A DNA stretch of 5,405 nt. It comes from REEB95 sp050729555. GTDB taxonomy: Bacteria > Pseudomonadota > Alphaproteobacteria > ATCC43930 > CGMCC-115725. This document shows, piece after piece, positions 5,016 to 5,405 of this stretch (its first letter is position 1; each line of letters opens with the position of its first letter). Under the pieces are notes generated by a model. That model was not told where the DNA came from and ran no database searches. It saw only the letters and a program-made list of their open reading frames with translations. Both the position numbers and the translations under genes were made by a program. The stretch is taken from contig JBOHLR010000145.1 in assembly GCA_050729555.1 (NCBI GenBank), forward strand, positions 1-5,405, read 5' to 3'.

Positions 5016-5237
5016 ATGACGCCACATTTCAACCCGACCAACTTCCTAGGCGCTGAAGAAACTGCGCGCATCGCCGAAGACTTAGCGGCCAAGCACGGTC
5101 GCGGTGCCCTGACATTGGCGGCGACCCGCGCCCGGCGTGCCAGCGAAGTCGGCGATCAGCTCGCCTATGCCGCCTGGGCGGCGGTGCTGGAAGCCGCGAG
5201 CGATCTGCTCGAACGCTCGCCCTGGTGCTATCTCTGA
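5016..5237 (+). CDS. Small, mainly helical protein of unknown function (73 aa)
   Basis: The product begins MTPHFNPTNFLGAEE and ends LLERSPWCYL. From about residue 13 it looks like two or three amphipathic helices (ETARIAEDLAAKHG, ALTLAATRARRASEVGDQ, LAYAAWAAVLEAASDLLER), with no signal peptide or membrane helix. The ATG at 5016 is the only start available: upstream codons in this frame hold no start before the TGA at 4962. No Shine-Dalgarno is present, and a 7-bp inverted repeat sits in its place. Codon use is GC-rich and resembles the neighbouring genes more than the AT-rich upstream DNA, which supports coding. The frame on the opposite strand (5029-5256) is arginine-rich and less credible. 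The next gene follows 59 nt downstream in the same direction, possibly in one transcript. I do not recognise the family. Confidence 0.65.
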   Translation: MTPHFNPTNFLGAEETARIAEDLAAKHGRGALTLAATRARRASEVGDQLAYAAWAAVLEAASDLLERSPWCYL

Positions 5238-5296
5238 TCCACGCCTGATCTGCCAAGTTGGTTGACGGCCCGCAGCGTGGCCGCCACCCTCGCGCG

Positions 5297-5405
5297 ATGG
5301 CGCCGCGCTACGAAACCCTGCTGATCGAGACGCCCGAGCCGCATTTGCTGGTGGCGACGCTCAATCGGCCGTCGGCCGCCAACGCCTTTAACACCCGCAT
5401 GATGC
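5297..5405 (+). CDS. Enoyl-CoA hydratase/isomerase (crotonase) family protein, N-terminal part only
   Basis: The first 36 codons are present and the gene runs off the window. The product reads MAPRYETLLIETPEPHLLVA, then TLNRPSAANAFNTRMM. This matches the opening of crotonase-fold enzymes: a short beta strand (YETLLIET), a second (LLVATLNRP), then the P-x-x-x-NAFN-x-x-M helix start. Family members bind acyl-CoA thioesters and hydrate, isomerise or hydrolyse them in fatty-acid, branched-chain or aromatic degradation. The oxyanion-hole and catalytic residues lie beyond the edge, so the reaction cannot be told. I chose ATG 5297; an in-frame TTG at 5258 would add 13 poorly matching residues. No clear Shine-Dalgarno precedes the ATG. 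It may be co-transcribed with the 73-aa gene. Confidence 0.85.
   Translation, partial: MAPRYETLLIETPEPHLLVATLNRPSAANAFNTRMM

Noticed and set aside
5029..5256. Minus-strand 75-codon frame opposite the 73-aa gene
   Set aside because: Arginine- and proline-rich shadow; the plus-strand frame has regular amphipathic helices.
1..5405. CRISPR arrays, insertion sequences, tRNA genes, defence genes
   Set aside because: No regularly spaced repeats, transposase motifs, terminal repeats or tRNA-like folds were seen.

Overview
The window looks like chromosomal DNA from a high-G+C alphaproteobacterium, probably of the Rhizobiales (Bradyrhizobium/Xanthobacteraceae-like). That rests on codon use, the style of the protein families and the tight overlapping gene packing; nothing in the window fixes the species. 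No mobile element, CRISPR array, rRNA or tRNA is visible.

Minus strand, reading leftward from about 4690 to 383, is one compact operon: a possible 35-codon leader ORF, then livH and livM (two membrane permeases), livG and livF (two ATPases), then a beta-hydroxyacid dehydrogenase. Gene junctions are a TGATG overlap (leader/livH), a 2-nt gap (livH/livM), a GTGA overlap (livM/livG), an 11-nt overlap (livG/livF) and a 1-nt gap (livF/dehydrogenase). Together livHMGF make the membrane and motor parts of an importer of the hydrophobic/branched-chain amino acid (HAAT) family. The periplasmic binding protein that normally sets substrate specificity is not in the window. The dehydrogenase, translated with the transporter, may act on the imported compound or a catabolite of it.

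Farther left on the same strand (303 to 1) is a second small unit: a 58-codon gene of unknown function that overlaps by GTGA the start of a gene for a protein with an N-terminal membrane helix, which runs off the window. An 11-bp inverted repeat spans this junction.

The right end is divergent. An intergenic region (4678-5015) has a strongly AT-rich core at 4901-4990. It is followed on the plus strand by a 73-codon gene of unknown function and by the first 36 codons of an enoyl-CoA hydratase/isomerase (crotonase) gene that is cut by the window edge. Transporter, dehydrogenase and crotonase together suggest uptake and breakdown of a short branched-chain, acyl or aromatic acid, but the substrate cannot be read from this sequence. 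I did not find a clearly new system. The least ordinary features are the leader ORF in front of livH, the loop-presented start codon at the left edge, and the non-canonical ABC signature of LivG.
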